Below, one piece after another: positions 54,066 to 63,865 of a stretch of 64,000 nucleotides of DNA. Every line of letters begins with the position of its first letter. The first letter of the stretch is position 1. The position numbers were made by a program, and so were the translations under genes. This DNA comes from Porphyrobacter sp. (lineage in GTDB: Bacteria > Pseudomonadota > Alphaproteobacteria > Sphingomonadales > Sphingomonadaceae), in contig JAPZUC010000003.1 of assembly GCA_027533455.1 (NCBI GenBank), forward strand, positions 103,208 to 167,207, given 5' to 3'. Under the pieces are notes generated by a model. That model was given only the letters and a program-made list of their open reading frames with translations, had not been told where the DNA came from and did not search any database.

Positions 54066-54869
54066 CTATTCGGCCGCAGCGGGGCTTGCGCCATCCGTGC
54101 CCGCAGCCGCGCCTTTGCTGTCCGACGTGACCCCCTGGTCCTTGAGCAGCTTCTTCACATCGATCACAGCGTCAACGCCCAGCAGGCCCGCCATCTGGCG
54201 CGACCGGCTGCGCAGCGTTTCAGGCTGGCTTTCGTCCTTGGCGATGGCGGCGAAGATCTTGCCCGCCTCGGCACGGTTGCCGCTATCGAGATGCGCCATG
54301 CCCACCAGTTCGCCGGCCGAGCCGAAATAGGGGTTGCCCGCCTTCGCGAGGCCGCCAAGCTGCGCAATCACATCGGCAGGCTTCATGCGGTCGAAATTGA
54401 GGCTGACATCGCGGATCCGGGCAAGGTCGCGCAGCGCCGGAGGCGCGGCCTCGTCGGCGATGATCTGCTTGTAGAGTCCGCTCGCCTTGGCGGTATCGCC
54501 CGCCTCGATCGCGGCGCCCGCCTGAATGAAGCGCGCGGCGGCGCGCGCACCGGGCGCATTGCCGTCGGCCAGCAGCGGGGCGACCTTGTCGGCTGCGCCC
54601 TTGAAATCGCCCCCGTCAACGGAATCGAGCGCGGCCACCAGCGTTTCGGACTGCTGCTCAAGCTTTTGCTCGGCGTAGTGATCCCAGATCATGTAGCCGC
54701 CAAGGGCCGCGATCCCGAGCAGCACGCCGCCCAGCACCTTGACCCCGTGGTTGCGCATGAAATCATAGACGGCATCCTCGCGCACCGCTTCGTCGATCTC
54801 GCGGATCAGCACTTCGTCCTCGCGCGAGGTGTCGGGGATGGCAGGGGTGTTGGTCGGAGTGCGCGCCAT
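54066..54869 (-). CDS. yfgM: YfgM-like tetratricopeptide membrane protein
   Basis: A 267-residue protein with a cytosolic N-terminus, one membrane helix ('VLGGVLLGIAALGGYMIW', about 46-63) and a periplasmic TPR-like region (about 70-245). YfgM associates with SecYEG and periplasmic chaperones. An Ala/Gly-rich tail ends the protein. It precedes bamB by 24 bp, the common yfgM-bamB arrangement (with der often next). Confidence 0.92.
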   Translation of the reverse strand: MARTPTNTPAIPDTSREDEVLIREIDEAVREDAVYDFMRNHGVKVLGGVLLGIAALGGYMIWDHYAEQKLEQQSETLVAALDSVDGGDFKGAADKVAPLLADGNAPGARAAARFIQAGAAIEAGDTAKASGLYKQIIADEAAPPALRDLARIRDVSLNFDRMKPADVIAQLGGLAKAGNPYFGSAGELVGMAHLDSGNRAEAGKIFAAIAKDESQPETLRSRSRQMAGLLGVDAVIDVKKLLKDQGVTSDSKGAAAGTDGASPAAAE

Positions 54870-55028
54870 GTGGGGCCTTGTGTGTCCTCGTGAAAGTCAT
54901 GTGCCGCAGACCTGCGCCCGGCACCGCCGCGCTCTTTAGGCAGGTGGAGCCTCTCGCGCAATGGCACCGGCGGTCAGGGGCGTAGATGGTGCGGGGCGAT
55001 TGAACGAGGGATGAAGCATGGCAGGCGC

Positions 55029-56174
55029 TCAGAAGGCGCGGCCCATGGCTGCTGCATAGACGCTCTCGTAGGCGACCTGCATCGCGGCGATGTCAAACTC
55101 GGCGCGGGCGCGCACGCGGTTCGCCTCGCCCAGAGCGGCGCGCAGATCGGGATCGGCCGCCAGACGCGCCAGCGCCGCGCCGAGGGCGCTCACGTCTCCT
55201 GCAGGGCTGATGAGCGCGCGGTTCGGCCCGGCAAGGATGGGGAGGATATCCCCCACATCGGGCGCCGCGACAGGCAGGCCTGCCGCCATCGCCTCGACCA
55301 CCGACAGCGGGAACTGTTCCGAAGCGGATGACAGCGCGAAGATATCGAACAGGCCGACGACCCGCGCGGGATCGACATTGTCCGGAAGGTGCACCCGCGC
55401 CGCGATGCCGTGTGCCTCAGCCTCGGCGAGAATAGCAGCCCGTTCCGGCCCCTCGCCGCAGATCACCAGGTGCCATTCGGGCGGGAGCGGTGCGAAAGCC
55501 GCGACCAGATCGGGCAGGCGCTTCACCGCGCGAAAGCCCGCGAGCGTGCCGACCCAGTATTCGCCCTCGCCCTTGCTGATCGGGAGTGCCGCCGGGTCAG
55601 GCGCGGCGGCGAAGGCGGCAGTGTCGATCCCGTTTGGGATGCGGTGGATCCTTCCTGCCGGCTGGTGCCAGACATCGCGGGCGATCGCTTCAAGGGTGGT
55701 GGATGGCACCACCAGCCTCGCCGCCCGGCCCAACGCGGCGCGGCGGTAGAGATTGCGCGAAGGCATGAACCCCGCCGCCTCGTCCTCGTTGAAGCCGTCC
55801 TCGTGATGCACCAGCGGGGGGAGGTTCCACACACCTGAGAAGATGCGGTGAGCCATCACCACATCCATCGCGCCCCAGTTGTAGGTGCAGACGAGGTCGT
55901 ACCCCCGCATCGCCCGCGCCAGCCGCGCCAGCCGCGCAGGGGTGGGCCTGCCCTTCAGCGCGGGGAAATCCGCCGGGTAATCGACCGGCACCTGCGGCGC
56001 GATCAACTGCGCTGCGCCCATCGCGCCCGGTTCTGCCGAGACGATGCTGTGATGGAGGCGCGGCCCCCAGGCGTTCATCAGGCGCGTGCAGCGCACCTCC
56101 TCCTTGCCACCGGGCGAGAAGGTCGAATGACAGTGGAGCACCTGCGGGACACCCTGTCCCGCCGCGTCTCTCAC
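55029..56174 (-). CDS. GT4-family glycosyltransferase
   Basis: A 381-residue glycosyltransferase. The N-terminal part has 'VLHCHSTFSPGGKEEVRCTRL' and 'YDLVCTYNWGAMD'; the C-terminal part has 'RIPNGIDTAAF', 'VGTLAGFRAVKRLPDLV', 'LVICGEGPERAAIL' and the EX7E region 'SEQFPLSVVEAMAAGLPVA'. It probably transfers a sugar in cell-envelope or lipid biosynthesis. The GTG start overlaps the stop of the upstream hydrolase gene (GTGA), so translation is coupled. Confidence 0.9.
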   Translation of the reverse strand: MRDAAGQGVPQVLHCHSTFSPGGKEEVRCTRLMNAWGPRLHHSIVSAEPGAMGAAQLIAPQVPVDYPADFPALKGRPTPARLARLARAMRGYDLVCTYNWGAMDVVMAHRIFSGVWNLPPLVHHEDGFNEDEAAGFMPSRNLYRRAALGRAARLVVPSTTLEAIARDVWHQPAGRIHRIPNGIDTAAFAAAPDPAALPISKGEGEYWVGTLAGFRAVKRLPDLVAAFAPLPPEWHLVICGEGPERAAILAEAEAHGIAARVHLPDNVDPARVVGLFDIFALSSASEQFPLSVVEAMAAGLPVAAPDVGDILPILAGPNRALISPAGDVSALGAALARLAADPDLRAALGEANRVRARAEFDIAAMQVAYESVYAAAMGRAF

Positions 56175-57037
56175 TCCACCCCGTCCAGCAAGGCGAGGAT
56201 CGCGGCACGCACCTCGGGCTCGTCCAGCGTCGGGGCATGGCCGACGCGCGGCACAGAGACAGTGCGCATCGCCGGATTGCGCGCGCCCATCTGCTTGACC
56301 GTCTCTTCACTGAGCAGATCGGACAGCGCGCCGCGCACCAGCAGCATCGGCACGCCGGCCAGCGCCTCGAAAGCGGGCCACAGGTTGGCGGGCGCGGCAT
56401 TGCCCGGCTTCGCGAAAGGCTCTGCGATGGCCATGTCGTAATCGAACACGATCCGGCCGTTCTGGCTCACCACCATCGTGCGCTTGGCCAATTCGAGCCA
56501 CTGGTCGAGGTCGAAATCGGGAAAGGCGGCACCATGCGCCTCGGCAAGCCCGCGCGCGGCGTGGACCCAGGTGGGGTAGGAGCGGCCCTGCCCGACATAG
56601 CCCGAAATGCGCGCCACGCCGCTCTGGTCGATCTCGGGGCCGATGTCGTTCATCACCACCGCGCCGATGCGGCCGGGCTTCATCGCAGCCATCAGCATGG
56701 TCATCAGCCCGCCCATCGAGGTGCCGATCGCCACGAAGCGTTCGATCCCCTGCTCGGCGAGCAGCTTTTCCACATCGGCGACATAGGTGATCGGGGAATA
56801 GGTGTCCGAATCCTTGGCGTAGTCGCTCATGCCCCGGCCGCGCATCTCGGGCACGATCACCCGGCGCGTGGCCGACAGCGCCTCGGCCAGCTGGCCGAAA
56901 TCGCGCGCGTTGCGGGTGAGGCCGTGCATGCACAGCACCGACAGCTTCCCGGCCCCCTCTGGCCCAGGATAGTTGCGGTAATGCAGGTTCAGCCCATCGC
57001 TGCTCGTCCAGTAGCGATCTTCGTAGGTGGCGGCCAT
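56171..57037 (-). CDS. alpha/beta hydrolase
   Basis: A 288-residue alpha/beta-fold hydrolase. The oxyanion loop is 'CMHGLTRNARDF'; the nucleophile elbow 'AIGTSMGGLM' holds the catalytic Ser; 'VMNDIGPEI' provides a likely acid region; the late His is in 'RVGHAPTLDEPE'. It could cleave an ester, lactone or C-C bond. It is coupled to the glycosyltransferase gene and divergent from selO over 74 bp. Confidence 0.92.
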   Translation of the reverse strand: MAATYEDRYWTSSDGLNLHYRNYPGPEGAGKLSVLCMHGLTRNARDFGQLAEALSATRRVIVPEMRGRGMSDYAKDSDTYSPITYVADVEKLLAEQGIERFVAIGTSMGGLMTMLMAAMKPGRIGAVVMNDIGPEIDQSGVARISGYVGQGRSYPTWVHAARGLAEAHGAAFPDFDLDQWLELAKRTMVVSQNGRIVFDYDMAIAEPFAKPGNAAPANLWPAFEALAGVPMLLVRGALSDLLSEETVKQMGARNPAMRTVSVPRVGHAPTLDEPEVRAAILALLDGVE

Positions 57038-57111
57038 GACCGGCGTTATTCCCCATTATCTGCCTAACCCGCCAGCTTGCGCGTGCGAGTGCTTGCGCCC
57101 ACTATCGCGGG

Positions 57112-58524
57112 ATGAGCTTGGCCATGCAACATCCCGATGGACCTGTCACCTATCGCCCCGATCCGGCGATCCTTTCGCTGGCCGGCTGGCTGGGCGATCC
57201 GGTCGCGCCCGCAGACTTCCCCGAGACGCGCCTGCGGTTCCGCAACGACCGTGCGGCGGCGAGCGTGGGCCTTGCGGGGCTGACCGACGCGGAGTGGGCG
57301 CTGCATTTCGGGCGTTTCCAGCCGCTGGAGGGCAACCTGCCCCAGCCGCTCGCGCTACGCTATCATGGGCACCAGTTCCGAGTGTACAACCCCGAGATCG
57401 GCGACGGGCGGGGCTTTTTGTTTGCGCAGATGCGCGGGCGCGATGGCCGGCTGATGGACCTTGGCACCAAGGGTTCGGGCCAGACCCCGTGGAGCAGATC
57501 GGGCGACGGACGGCTGACGCTGAAAGGCGCAGTGCGCGAAATTCTGGCGACCGAGATGCTCGAAGCATTGGGCGTCAACACTTCGAAGACCTTCAGCGTG
57601 GTCGAGACCGGCGAGAACCTGTGGCGGAACGATGAACCCTCCCCCACCCGATCGGCCGTGATGGTGCGCCTGTCGCACTCGCACATCCGCTTCGGCACCT
57701 TCCAGCGGCTGCTGGCGCTGGAGGCGGCGGACGAGATGGGCGCGCTGATCGACTATTGCCTCGCCCACTTCCCCGCACCGCACCCGCCCGAGGACGCCCC
57801 CGGCTGGGACGAGCCTGCGATCCGCCTGATGCACGCAGTGGTCGAACGCATGGCCGATCTGGCCGCCAGCTACATGGTCGCAGGCTTCGTCCACGGGGTG
57901 CTCAACACCGACAACATGAACGTGACGGGCGAGAGCTTCGATTATGCCCCGTGGCGCTGGCTGCCCGAGTGGGAGCCGGGCTTCACCGCCGCCTATTTCG
58001 ATCACGCAGGCCTTTACGCCTTCGGCCGCCAGCCCGAGGCGCTGCACTGGAACTGCGGGCAGCTGGCGGTGGCGCTTCGCCTGCACGCCGAAACCGCCCC
58101 GCTGGTGGCCGCGCTCGAACGCTTCGGGCCGCTCTACATGGCAGCGGTCGCGCGGCGGTGGTGCTGGCGGCTGGGAGTGGAGAGCCGCGGGCTGGAGACC
58201 GACACGCAGCTTGTCGCCGCGTGCGAGGCGCAGATGCGCGAGGACAAAGCCCAGCCTGACGCCTTCTTCTTCCGCCACCGTGGCGGGCGCGGCGGGGCGA
58301 CGGGGGCTCTGGGCGAGACGCTTGCCGCCTATCGGCCGGTCGAAGAGACGCATCCATACTGGAGCGAACCTGCCCCCCAATCCATGCTGATCGAGGAGGT
58401 CGAGGCGATCTGGGCCGCGATCGACGAAGGCGACGACTGGGACCCGCTCCACGCCAAAGTCGCCGCTCTGCGTCGCATGGGCGAGGCCCACGGCCCCGCT
58501 CCCTTACCAGCGGGACATTCCTGA
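57112..58524 (+). CDS. selO: protein adenylyltransferase SelO
   Basis: A 470-residue pseudokinase that transfers AMP to protein hydroxyls. 'RYHGHQFRVYNPEIGDGRGFLFAQ', 'LGTKGSGQTPWSRSGDGRLTLK' and 'GFVHGVLNTDNMNVTGESFDY' are the SelO signatures, with the active-site Asp/Asn in the last. Bacterial SelO AMPylates redox-related proteins. No selenocysteine is needed here; the C-terminal Cys of some SelO proteins is absent. ATG 57112 or 57124 could be the start. Confidence 0.96.
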   Translation: MSLAMQHPDGPVTYRPDPAILSLAGWLGDPVAPADFPETRLRFRNDRAAASVGLAGLTDAEWALHFGRFQPLEGNLPQPLALRYHGHQFRVYNPEIGDGRGFLFAQMRGRDGRLMDLGTKGSGQTPWSRSGDGRLTLKGAVREILATEMLEALGVNTSKTFSVVETGENLWRNDEPSPTRSAVMVRLSHSHIRFGTFQRLLALEAADEMGALIDYCLAHFPAPHPPEDAPGWDEPAIRLMHAVVERMADLAASYMVAGFVHGVLNTDNMNVTGESFDYAPWRWLPEWEPGFTAAYFDHAGLYAFGRQPEALHWNCGQLAVALRLHAETAPLVAALERFGPLYMAAVARRWCWRLGVESRGLETDTQLVAACEAQMREDKAQPDAFFFRHRGGRGGATGALGETLAAYRPVEETHPYWSEPAPQSMLIEEVEAIWAAIDEGDDWDPLHAKVAALRRMGEAHGPAPLPAGHS

Positions 58525-58608
58525 GGCTGTCCCCCTAGCTTTTGCCAAGCAGCCGCGTTAGGTGGCACCCTCGGCGGCGCGGGCAAAACAGGCAGTGGAA
58601 TCGGCAGG

Positions 58609-60021
58609 TTGAGCGATAACATCCTGATCTCCTACGAGCCAGCAAGTGGCGAGGAGCTGTGGCCCGGGCCCGTCAGCGATGTTGATGCGGCCGTTTCGGC
58701 TGCGCGCCGCGCCTGGGCACCCTGGGCCGCACGCGCCCTGACCGACCGGATCGAAGTGCTGCGCGCCTTCGCCAACGGTGTGCGCCGCGATGCCGACATG
58801 TTCGCCGATCTGATCGCGCGCGAGGCAGGCAAGCCACTGTGGGAGGCCCGCAGCGAAATCGACGCGGTGGTAGCCAAGGTCGATATCTCGGTCGGTGCCT
58901 ATGCCGAACGCACGGGCAAGAAGAAGCTCGACGCAGGCGTCGGCGCCAGCGCGGCGTTGCGCCACAAGCCGCACGGGGTGCTGGCGGTGCTCGGCCCCTT
59001 CAACTTCCCGGCGCACCTGCCCAATGGCCACATCCTCCCTGCCCTGATCGCGGGGAATGCCGTGGTGTTCAAACCTTCGGAGAAAACCCCTGCCGTGGGC
59101 GAAACGCTGGTCGCAGCCTTCCACCGCGCGGGCGTTCCCGAGGACGTGATCCAATGCGTGATTGGCGGGCCGGAGGAAGGCAAGGCGCTGGTCGCCCATC
59201 CGGGGGTCGACGGCGTGCTGTTCACCGGCTCCGCGCAGGCCGGGATCGCGATCAACCGCAAGCTTGCCGCCAATCCGGGCAAGATCGTGGCGCTGGAGAT
59301 GGGCGGTAATAATCCCATCGTCATCACCGATACGCCCAAGCTCGCCGATGCGGCCGCGCTGATCGTCAAGAGCGCCTTTGCCACCGCCGGACAGCGCTGC
59401 ACCTCGGCGCGGCGTCTGATAGTTGTCGAAAGCGTCTATGATGCGCTGATGGCCGAACTCGTCCCGCTCGCAAGGAAGCTGATGGTCGGCCATCCACTGG
59501 GTGAGCCGCAGCCCTTCATGGGGCCGGTGATCGACAACGACACCGCCGACCGCTTGATGGAAAGCTTCGTCGCCTTGCTCACCGCTGGCGGGCGCCCGCT
59601 GCTGCACATGCGCCGCACGATGCCCGATCTGCCCTTCCTCAGCCCCGGCATCATTGACGTCACCGACGTGCCCGAGCGGCCGGACATCGAATTGTTCGGA
59701 CCGCTGCTGCAAGTGATCCGCGTGCCCGATTTCGACGCGGCCATCACCGAGGCAAACAACACCCGCTTCGGCCTGTCAGCCGCGCTGATCGGCGGCAGCC
59801 CGAAAGATTACGGGCGCTTCTGGGCGAATATCCGCGCCGGGATCATCAACTGGAATTCGCCCACCAACGGCGCATCCTCGAAAGCGCCGTTTGGAGGCAT
59901 TGGCCTATCGGGCAATCACCGGCCGGCCGCCTATTACGCCGCCGATTACTGCGCCTATCCGGTCGCCAGCACCGAGATGGACCAGCCCCGCGCAAGCGTG
60001 ATGATCGGCGTGCGACCCTAA
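58609..60021 (+). CDS. astD: succinylglutamate-semialdehyde dehydrogenase
   Basis: A 470-residue aldehyde dehydrogenase of the AstD group, which oxidises N-succinylglutamate semialdehyde in the ammonia-producing arginine pathway. 'GPFNFPAHLPNGHILPAL', 'FKPSEKTPAVGE', 'LEMGGNNP' (general base Glu) and 'TAGQRCTSARR' (catalytic Cys) are intact. The start at TTG 58609 is inferred from the family N-terminus. No astA, astB or astE is in the window. Convergent with a lipoprotein gene, overlapping by 4 bp. Confidence 0.93.
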   Translation: MSDNILISYEPASGEELWPGPVSDVDAAVSAARRAWAPWAARALTDRIEVLRAFANGVRRDADMFADLIAREAGKPLWEARSEIDAVVAKVDISVGAYAERTGKKKLDAGVGASAALRHKPHGVLAVLGPFNFPAHLPNGHILPALIAGNAVVFKPSEKTPAVGETLVAAFHRAGVPEDVIQCVIGGPEEGKALVAHPGVDGVLFTGSAQAGIAINRKLAANPGKIVALEMGGNNPIVITDTPKLADAAALIVKSAFATAGQRCTSARRLIVVESVYDALMAELVPLARKLMVGHPLGEPQPFMGPVIDNDTADRLMESFVALLTAGGRPLLHMRRTMPDLPFLSPGIIDVTDVPERPDIELFGPLLQVIRVPDFDAAITEANNTRFGLSAALIGGSPKDYGRFWANIRAGIINWNSPTNGASSKAPFGGIGLSGNHRPAAYYAADYCAYPVASTEMDQPRASVMIGVRP

Positions 60022-60752
60022 GGCTGCGGGGCGCGGTAGACTAGCGTGACGCCGGTCATGCGGTGCGGGGTCCGGCGCACGTGCACCGCCAGTCGCTCGC
60101 CCTGCTTTCCCTTGGCCATGATGCTGTCCGCAGGGGCAGCAAAGCGTTCGGGGGAAAGACCCGCCCGGCTGGCGCGCACGAAGTGGTATTGCAGCACGTC
60201 GGCAATGGGCGCGGCCGTCTGGTAGCGAATGATGCGGATGCGGCAGCCCTCCGCGTCCGCCCCGCCCGCCTGAACCACCATCGCAGGGCGCGGAATTGCG
60301 GCGGCTGCGGGCAGGTTGGCCGCGATGGCGAAGTCCTCCTTCAGCCCCTTCGCGCATGCCGCAGGGGCCTCCACCGCGGCGAGCAATTCCGCAGGGCCCG
60401 ACATCGGGCCGAGCGGCGCTGTGCCCGCCCTTGCACTCGCGGGTGGAAGATCGGGGAGCGTGCCGCTTTCAAGCAGCTCGATCCGCAGCGCCTCCCGCGC
60501 GGCTTGCGCCTCTTCGCTGCTGGCGGCGAACACCGGCAAGGCCGAACTGTCGACAAAGCCGATGGCGGCATTGGCCTCGTTGCGGCTGGCAAGATCGGGG
60601 TCGCTCATCAGCGGATCATGGAGCGCGCGCGCGATCACCGGGTCCTGCGCAATCAGCGCGGAATCCTCCGTCGCCTTCGGCTTCGAGGGCTCGCAGGCAG
60701 CGACAAGGCTCAGCAGGAGAAGCAAGGGGACGACGCGGCGCATTGTGCCCAA
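60018..60752 (-). CDS. lipoprotein of unknown function
   Basis: A 244-residue protein with an N-terminal lipobox 'SLVAAC' (Cys20), followed by a low-complexity region and a folded C-terminal part containing 'GCRIRIIRYQTAAPIADVLQYH' and 'VHVRRTPHRMTGVTLVYR'. No family was recognised. Two starts, 60752 and 60743, are possible. Divergent from rarD with 256 bp between them. Confidence 0.78.
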   Translation of the reverse strand: MGTMRRVVPLLLLLSLVAACEPSKPKATEDSALIAQDPVIARALHDPLMSDPDLASRNEANAAIGFVDSSALPVFAASSEEAQAAREALRIELLESGTLPDLPPASARAGTAPLGPMSGPAELLAAVEAPAACAKGLKEDFAIAANLPAAAAIPRPAMVVQAGGADAEGCRIRIIRYQTAAPIADVLQYHFVRASRAGLSPERFAAPADSIMAKGKQGERLAVHVRRTPHRMTGVTLVYRAPQP

Positions 60753-61008
60753 GCTTGTGCCACGCGGCGGTTAATTTGCCTTCAATCCGGCATGGAAACG
60801 CCTCCGGAGCCGGATGGCCCCGAAGGCGTGTCCCGCGAAGGCAAGGTGCGCCCCCGCGCCGGCAGCCACTGGTGGGAATGGCCGCAAGCTCGTGATCATT
60901 CATGTTTATCGCGTACAATCTGAACGAATCGGCAGCGACGTTGAAAGCCACTGTTCAGCGAACCTGCCGCTTGCGCCCGCATGCCCGCGCCCCTAACTCC
61001 GCCGGATC

Positions 61009-61932
61009 ATGAGCACCCTCGCCCCCGCACCAGCCAAGGTTTCCGGCCCCGTCGCCTCCGGCCTCGCACCTGCACTGGGGGCCTATCTCATCTGGGGCTT
61101 CCTGCCGCTCTATCTCATACTGGTGCAGAGCGTGCCGCCGTTCGAATTCGTCAGCTGGCGGATCATCTGGACCTTGCCACTGTGCCTGTTAATCGTCGCA
61201 TTCCGCCGCCAGTTCCCCGAGCTGCTCGCCGCGCTGAAGAGCCCGCGCAGCCTGCTGGCCCTGCTTGCAAGCGCGGTGCTGATCGCGATCAACTGGTTCG
61301 TCTATATCTGGGCGATCATGGCGGGCGAGGTCTTTGCCACCTCGATCGGCTATTATCTCAACCCGCTGGTCAACGTGCTGCTGGGCACGCTGGTGCTGGG
61401 CGAGAAGCTCTCGAAACTTCAGTGCCTCGCCGTGGCGATTGCCGCGGTGGCGGTGGCGCTGCTGGCGACGGGCGCGGAGACGATGACGAGCCTGTGGATC
61501 AGTCTCTCACTCGGTTTCAGCTTCGGCCTTTACGGGCTTGTACGCAAACAGGTTTCGGTCGGATCGCTCCCGGGTCTCACGATCGAAAGTGCAATCCTGT
61601 TGCCGGTCGCCGTGGCGATTGCCGGCTTCTACGCGATGAGCCCGCAAGGTTCGGCCTTCGGGCATGATGCGTGGATGAGCGCGCTGATCATCTTCTCGGG
61701 CGTGGTCACCGCCGTGCCGCTGCTGATGTTCGCGATTGCCGCGCGGCGGATGGACTATTCGACACTGGGCTTCATCCAGTATCTCTCGCCGACGATCGTG
61801 TTCTTCCTCGGCCTGTTCGTGTTCCACCAGCCGCTTGCGCCGGCGAAACTCGCCAGCTTCGTGCTGATCTGGGTGGCGGTGGCTATCTTCGTGTGGGACC
61901 TGTGGGCGAAGCGCAAAGCCGCTTCAGCCTAG
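61009..61932 (+). CDS. rarD: EamA-family transporter RarD
   Basis: A 307-residue membrane protein with ten helices in two EamA halves. 'GAYLIWGFLPLYLILVQS', 'NWFVYIWAIMAGEVFATSIG' and 'YYLNPLVNVLLGTLVLGEKL' match RarD. Its substrate is not known; in some bacteria it is linked to chloramphenicol tolerance. The 3' end overlaps pyrC by 9 bp. Confidence 0.94.
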   Translation: MSTLAPAPAKVSGPVASGLAPALGAYLIWGFLPLYLILVQSVPPFEFVSWRIIWTLPLCLLIVAFRRQFPELLAALKSPRSLLALLASAVLIAINWFVYIWAIMAGEVFATSIGYYLNPLVNVLLGTLVLGEKLSKLQCLAVAIAAVAVALLATGAETMTSLWISLSLGFSFGLYGLVRKQVSVGSLPGLTIESAILLPVAVAIAGFYAMSPQGSAFGHDAWMSALIIFSGVVTAVPLLMFAIAARRMDYSTLGFIQYLSPTIVFFLGLFVFHQPLAPAKLASFVLIWVAVAIFVWDLWAKRKAASA

Positions 61933-62961
61933 GAACTTCCACCCCAAGATCTGCCCGCCGTGCCACGGCACGATTTCCTCGCCCGTGACGTGGAGGCAGG
62001 CCGGCACCGCCACCTCGGCACGTTCGAGGGTCACGCTGTCCTCGTTGACCGGCAGTTTGTAGAAGGCCGGCCCGTGGAGCGAGGCGAAGCCCTCGAACTT
62101 GTCCAACGCCCCCTCCTCGTCGAACACGGTCAGGTAGCTTTCGAGCGCATAGGGCGCGCCGAAGATGCCCGCGCAGCCGCAGGCGCTTTCCTTGGCGCTG
62201 CGCAGGTGCGGCGCGCTGTCGGTGCCGAGGAAGAACTTAGGGCTGCCGCCGGTTGCTGCCGCCCGCAGGGCCAGCCGGTGGCTCTCGCGCTTGGCGACGG
62301 GGAGGCAGTAATTGTGCGGCTGGATCCCGCCCACCAGCATCGCGTTGCGGTTGATGTGGAGGTGCTGCGGCGTGATCGTCGCGGCGACCTGCGGCCCGGC
62401 TGCGTTCACGAAGTCCACCGCGTCACTGGTGGTTATGTGTTCGAACACGATCCGCAGTTTCGGAAAGTTGGCAACAATCCCGCGCAAGTGCCTCTCGATG
62501 AACTCTTTCTCGCGGTCGAACACGTCGACGCTGTGGTCCGTCACCTCGCCGTGAATGCACAGCACAATGTCCTCGGCCTCCATCCGGGCGAGCACGGGAT
62601 AGAGCTTCTCGACATTGGTGACGCCCGCTGCCGAATTGGTGGTGGCATTGGCCGGGTACATCTTGGCGGCGGTGAAGACGCCTTGCGCCGCGCCGCGCGC
62701 CAGATCGTCCGCGTCGGTGTTGTCGGTGAGGTAGCAGGTCATCAGCGGCATGAAGCTGACACCCTCCGGCACTGCTGCCAGAATGCGATCGCGGTAAGCC
62801 GCGCCCAGCTCGGTCGTGGTCACCGGCGGAGTGAGGTTGGGCATCACAATCGCCCGGGCAAACTGCCGCGCGGTATAGGGCACCACCTCGCGCATGATGT
62901 CGCCATCGCGGAAGTGCAGGTGCCAGTCATCGGGGCGGCGGATCGTGAGGCGGTCAGTCAT
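61924..62961 (-). CDS. pyrC: dihydroorotase, class II (PyrC)
   Basis: A 345-residue zinc amidohydrolase that cyclises carbamoyl-aspartate in pyrimidine synthesis. 'DDWHLHFRDGD' gives the first two metal His; the bridging Lys lies in 'AAKMYPANATTNS'; 'HGEVTDHSVDVFDREKEFI' and 'FVFEHITTSDA'-like sequence (positions 62430-62460) follow; 'FLGTDSAPH' gives the metal Asp. Length and motifs are as in E. coli PyrC. Divergent from ygfZ over 38 bp. Confidence 0.96.
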   Translation of the reverse strand: MTDRLTIRRPDDWHLHFRDGDIMREVVPYTARQFARAIVMPNLTPPVTTTELGAAYRDRILAAVPEGVSFMPLMTCYLTDNTDADDLARGAAQGVFTAAKMYPANATTNSAAGVTNVEKLYPVLARMEAEDIVLCIHGEVTDHSVDVFDREKEFIERHLRGIVANFPKLRIVFEHITTSDAVDFVNAAGPQVAATITPQHLHINRNAMLVGGIQPHNYCLPVAKRESHRLALRAAATGGSPKFFLGTDSAPHLRSAKESACGCAGIFGAPYALESYLTVFDEEGALDKFEGFASLHGPAFYKLPVNEDSVTLERAEVAVPACLHVTGEEIVPWHGGQILGWKFLG

Positions 62962-62999
62962 GGCTTCCCCTTAGCCATGTGCGATCCTATCTGTCACGC

Positions 63000-63734
63000 A
63001 TGAGTGCAACCCAGCTGACATCGCGCGCCATCATCCGCCTGTCCCCCTTGGACGAGAGCGAGGATGTCGCGGCTTTCCTGCAAGGCCTCGTCACCAATGA
63101 TGTGACTGGCCCCCTGCCCTGCTATGCCGCGCTGCTATCGGCGCAGGGCAAGCACCTGTTTGATTTTCTGGTGTGGGGAGACGGGGCAGACCTGCTTCTC
63201 GATTGCGAAGCCGCCTTCGCCGACGAGCTGGTCAAGCGCCTGTGGATGTACCGCCTGCGCCGCAAGATCGGAATCGCGCGGGACGAGGCGCTGGCGGTCC
63301 ACTGGAGCCCCGAGGTGCAGGCAGGCGCTGCCCCCGATCCGCGCCTGCCCGAACTCGGCTATCGCTGGCTTGGCCCGGTCCAGGGGGAAAGCGCCGATAC
63401 CGCATGGCACGCGAATCGCCTCGCGCTCGGGGTGCCCGAGGGCCGCGCGGAAATGGGCGATATCCTGTGGCTTGAAACCAACGCCGTTGAGCTCCACGGG
63501 GTCAGCTTCACCAAGGGCTGCTATGTCGGGCAGGAGAACACCGCGCGAATGAACTGGCGTCAGAAGGTCAATCGCCGACTGGTGGTGGTGCCGCTGGCAG
63601 AATCAGAGGAGGCGCGCAGGCAAGCGGCCTATCCCGACCTTGGTCTCGCGATCGATCACGTACGGGTAGAGAACCTCGATCCCGCCACCCTGCCCGAATG
63701 GCAGCGCGCCGGGGTGGAACCAGCCGACAGCTAG
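63000..63734 (+). CDS. ygfZ: folate-binding YgfZ/IBA57-type protein
   Basis: A 244-residue protein of the YgfZ family, which helps maturation or repair of Fe-S proteins using folate. 'FLQGLVTNDVT' and the signature 'TKGCYVGQENTARM' with the conserved Cys are intact. ATG 63000 is the family-like start. Its stop overlaps the convergent gene remnant by 4 bp. Confidence 0.95.
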   Translation: MSATQLTSRAIIRLSPLDESEDVAAFLQGLVTNDVTGPLPCYAALLSAQGKHLFDFLVWGDGADLLLDCEAAFADELVKRLWMYRLRRKIGIARDEALAVHWSPEVQAGAAPDPRLPELGYRWLGPVQGESADTAWHANRLALGVPEGRAEMGDILWLETNAVELHGVSFTKGCYVGQENTARMNWRQKVNRRLVVVPLAESEEARRQAAYPDLGLAIDHVRVENLDPATLPEWQRAGVEPADS

Positions 63735-63865
63735 GCCTGCTGGTGCTCGGCGAGGCTCGCTTCAAGCATCGCCGTCGCCCGCTCGCGTGCCGCATCGCGC
63801 GGTAGTTCGAGCGACTTTGCCAGCGCTCCCCCGATCAGCGCATCGCCCAGTGCCATCAGCACCAG
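63731..63865 (-). pseudogene. 3' remnant of a gene cut by an IS3-like element
   Basis: A reading frame ends at the stop 63731 and contains 'LMALGDALIGGALAKSLELP' and 'RDAARERATAMLEASLAEHQ'. It has no good start within the host DNA; the frame continues into the insertion-element end at 63866. It looks like the C-terminal 44 residues of a helical protein of unknown family. An internal ATG at about 63853 could make a 40-residue peptide. Confidence 0.6.

Noticed and set aside
60902..61012. 36-codon open frame overlapping the rarD start
   Set aside because: It could couple translation of rarD, but it has no ribosome site or recognisable peptide and may be chance.
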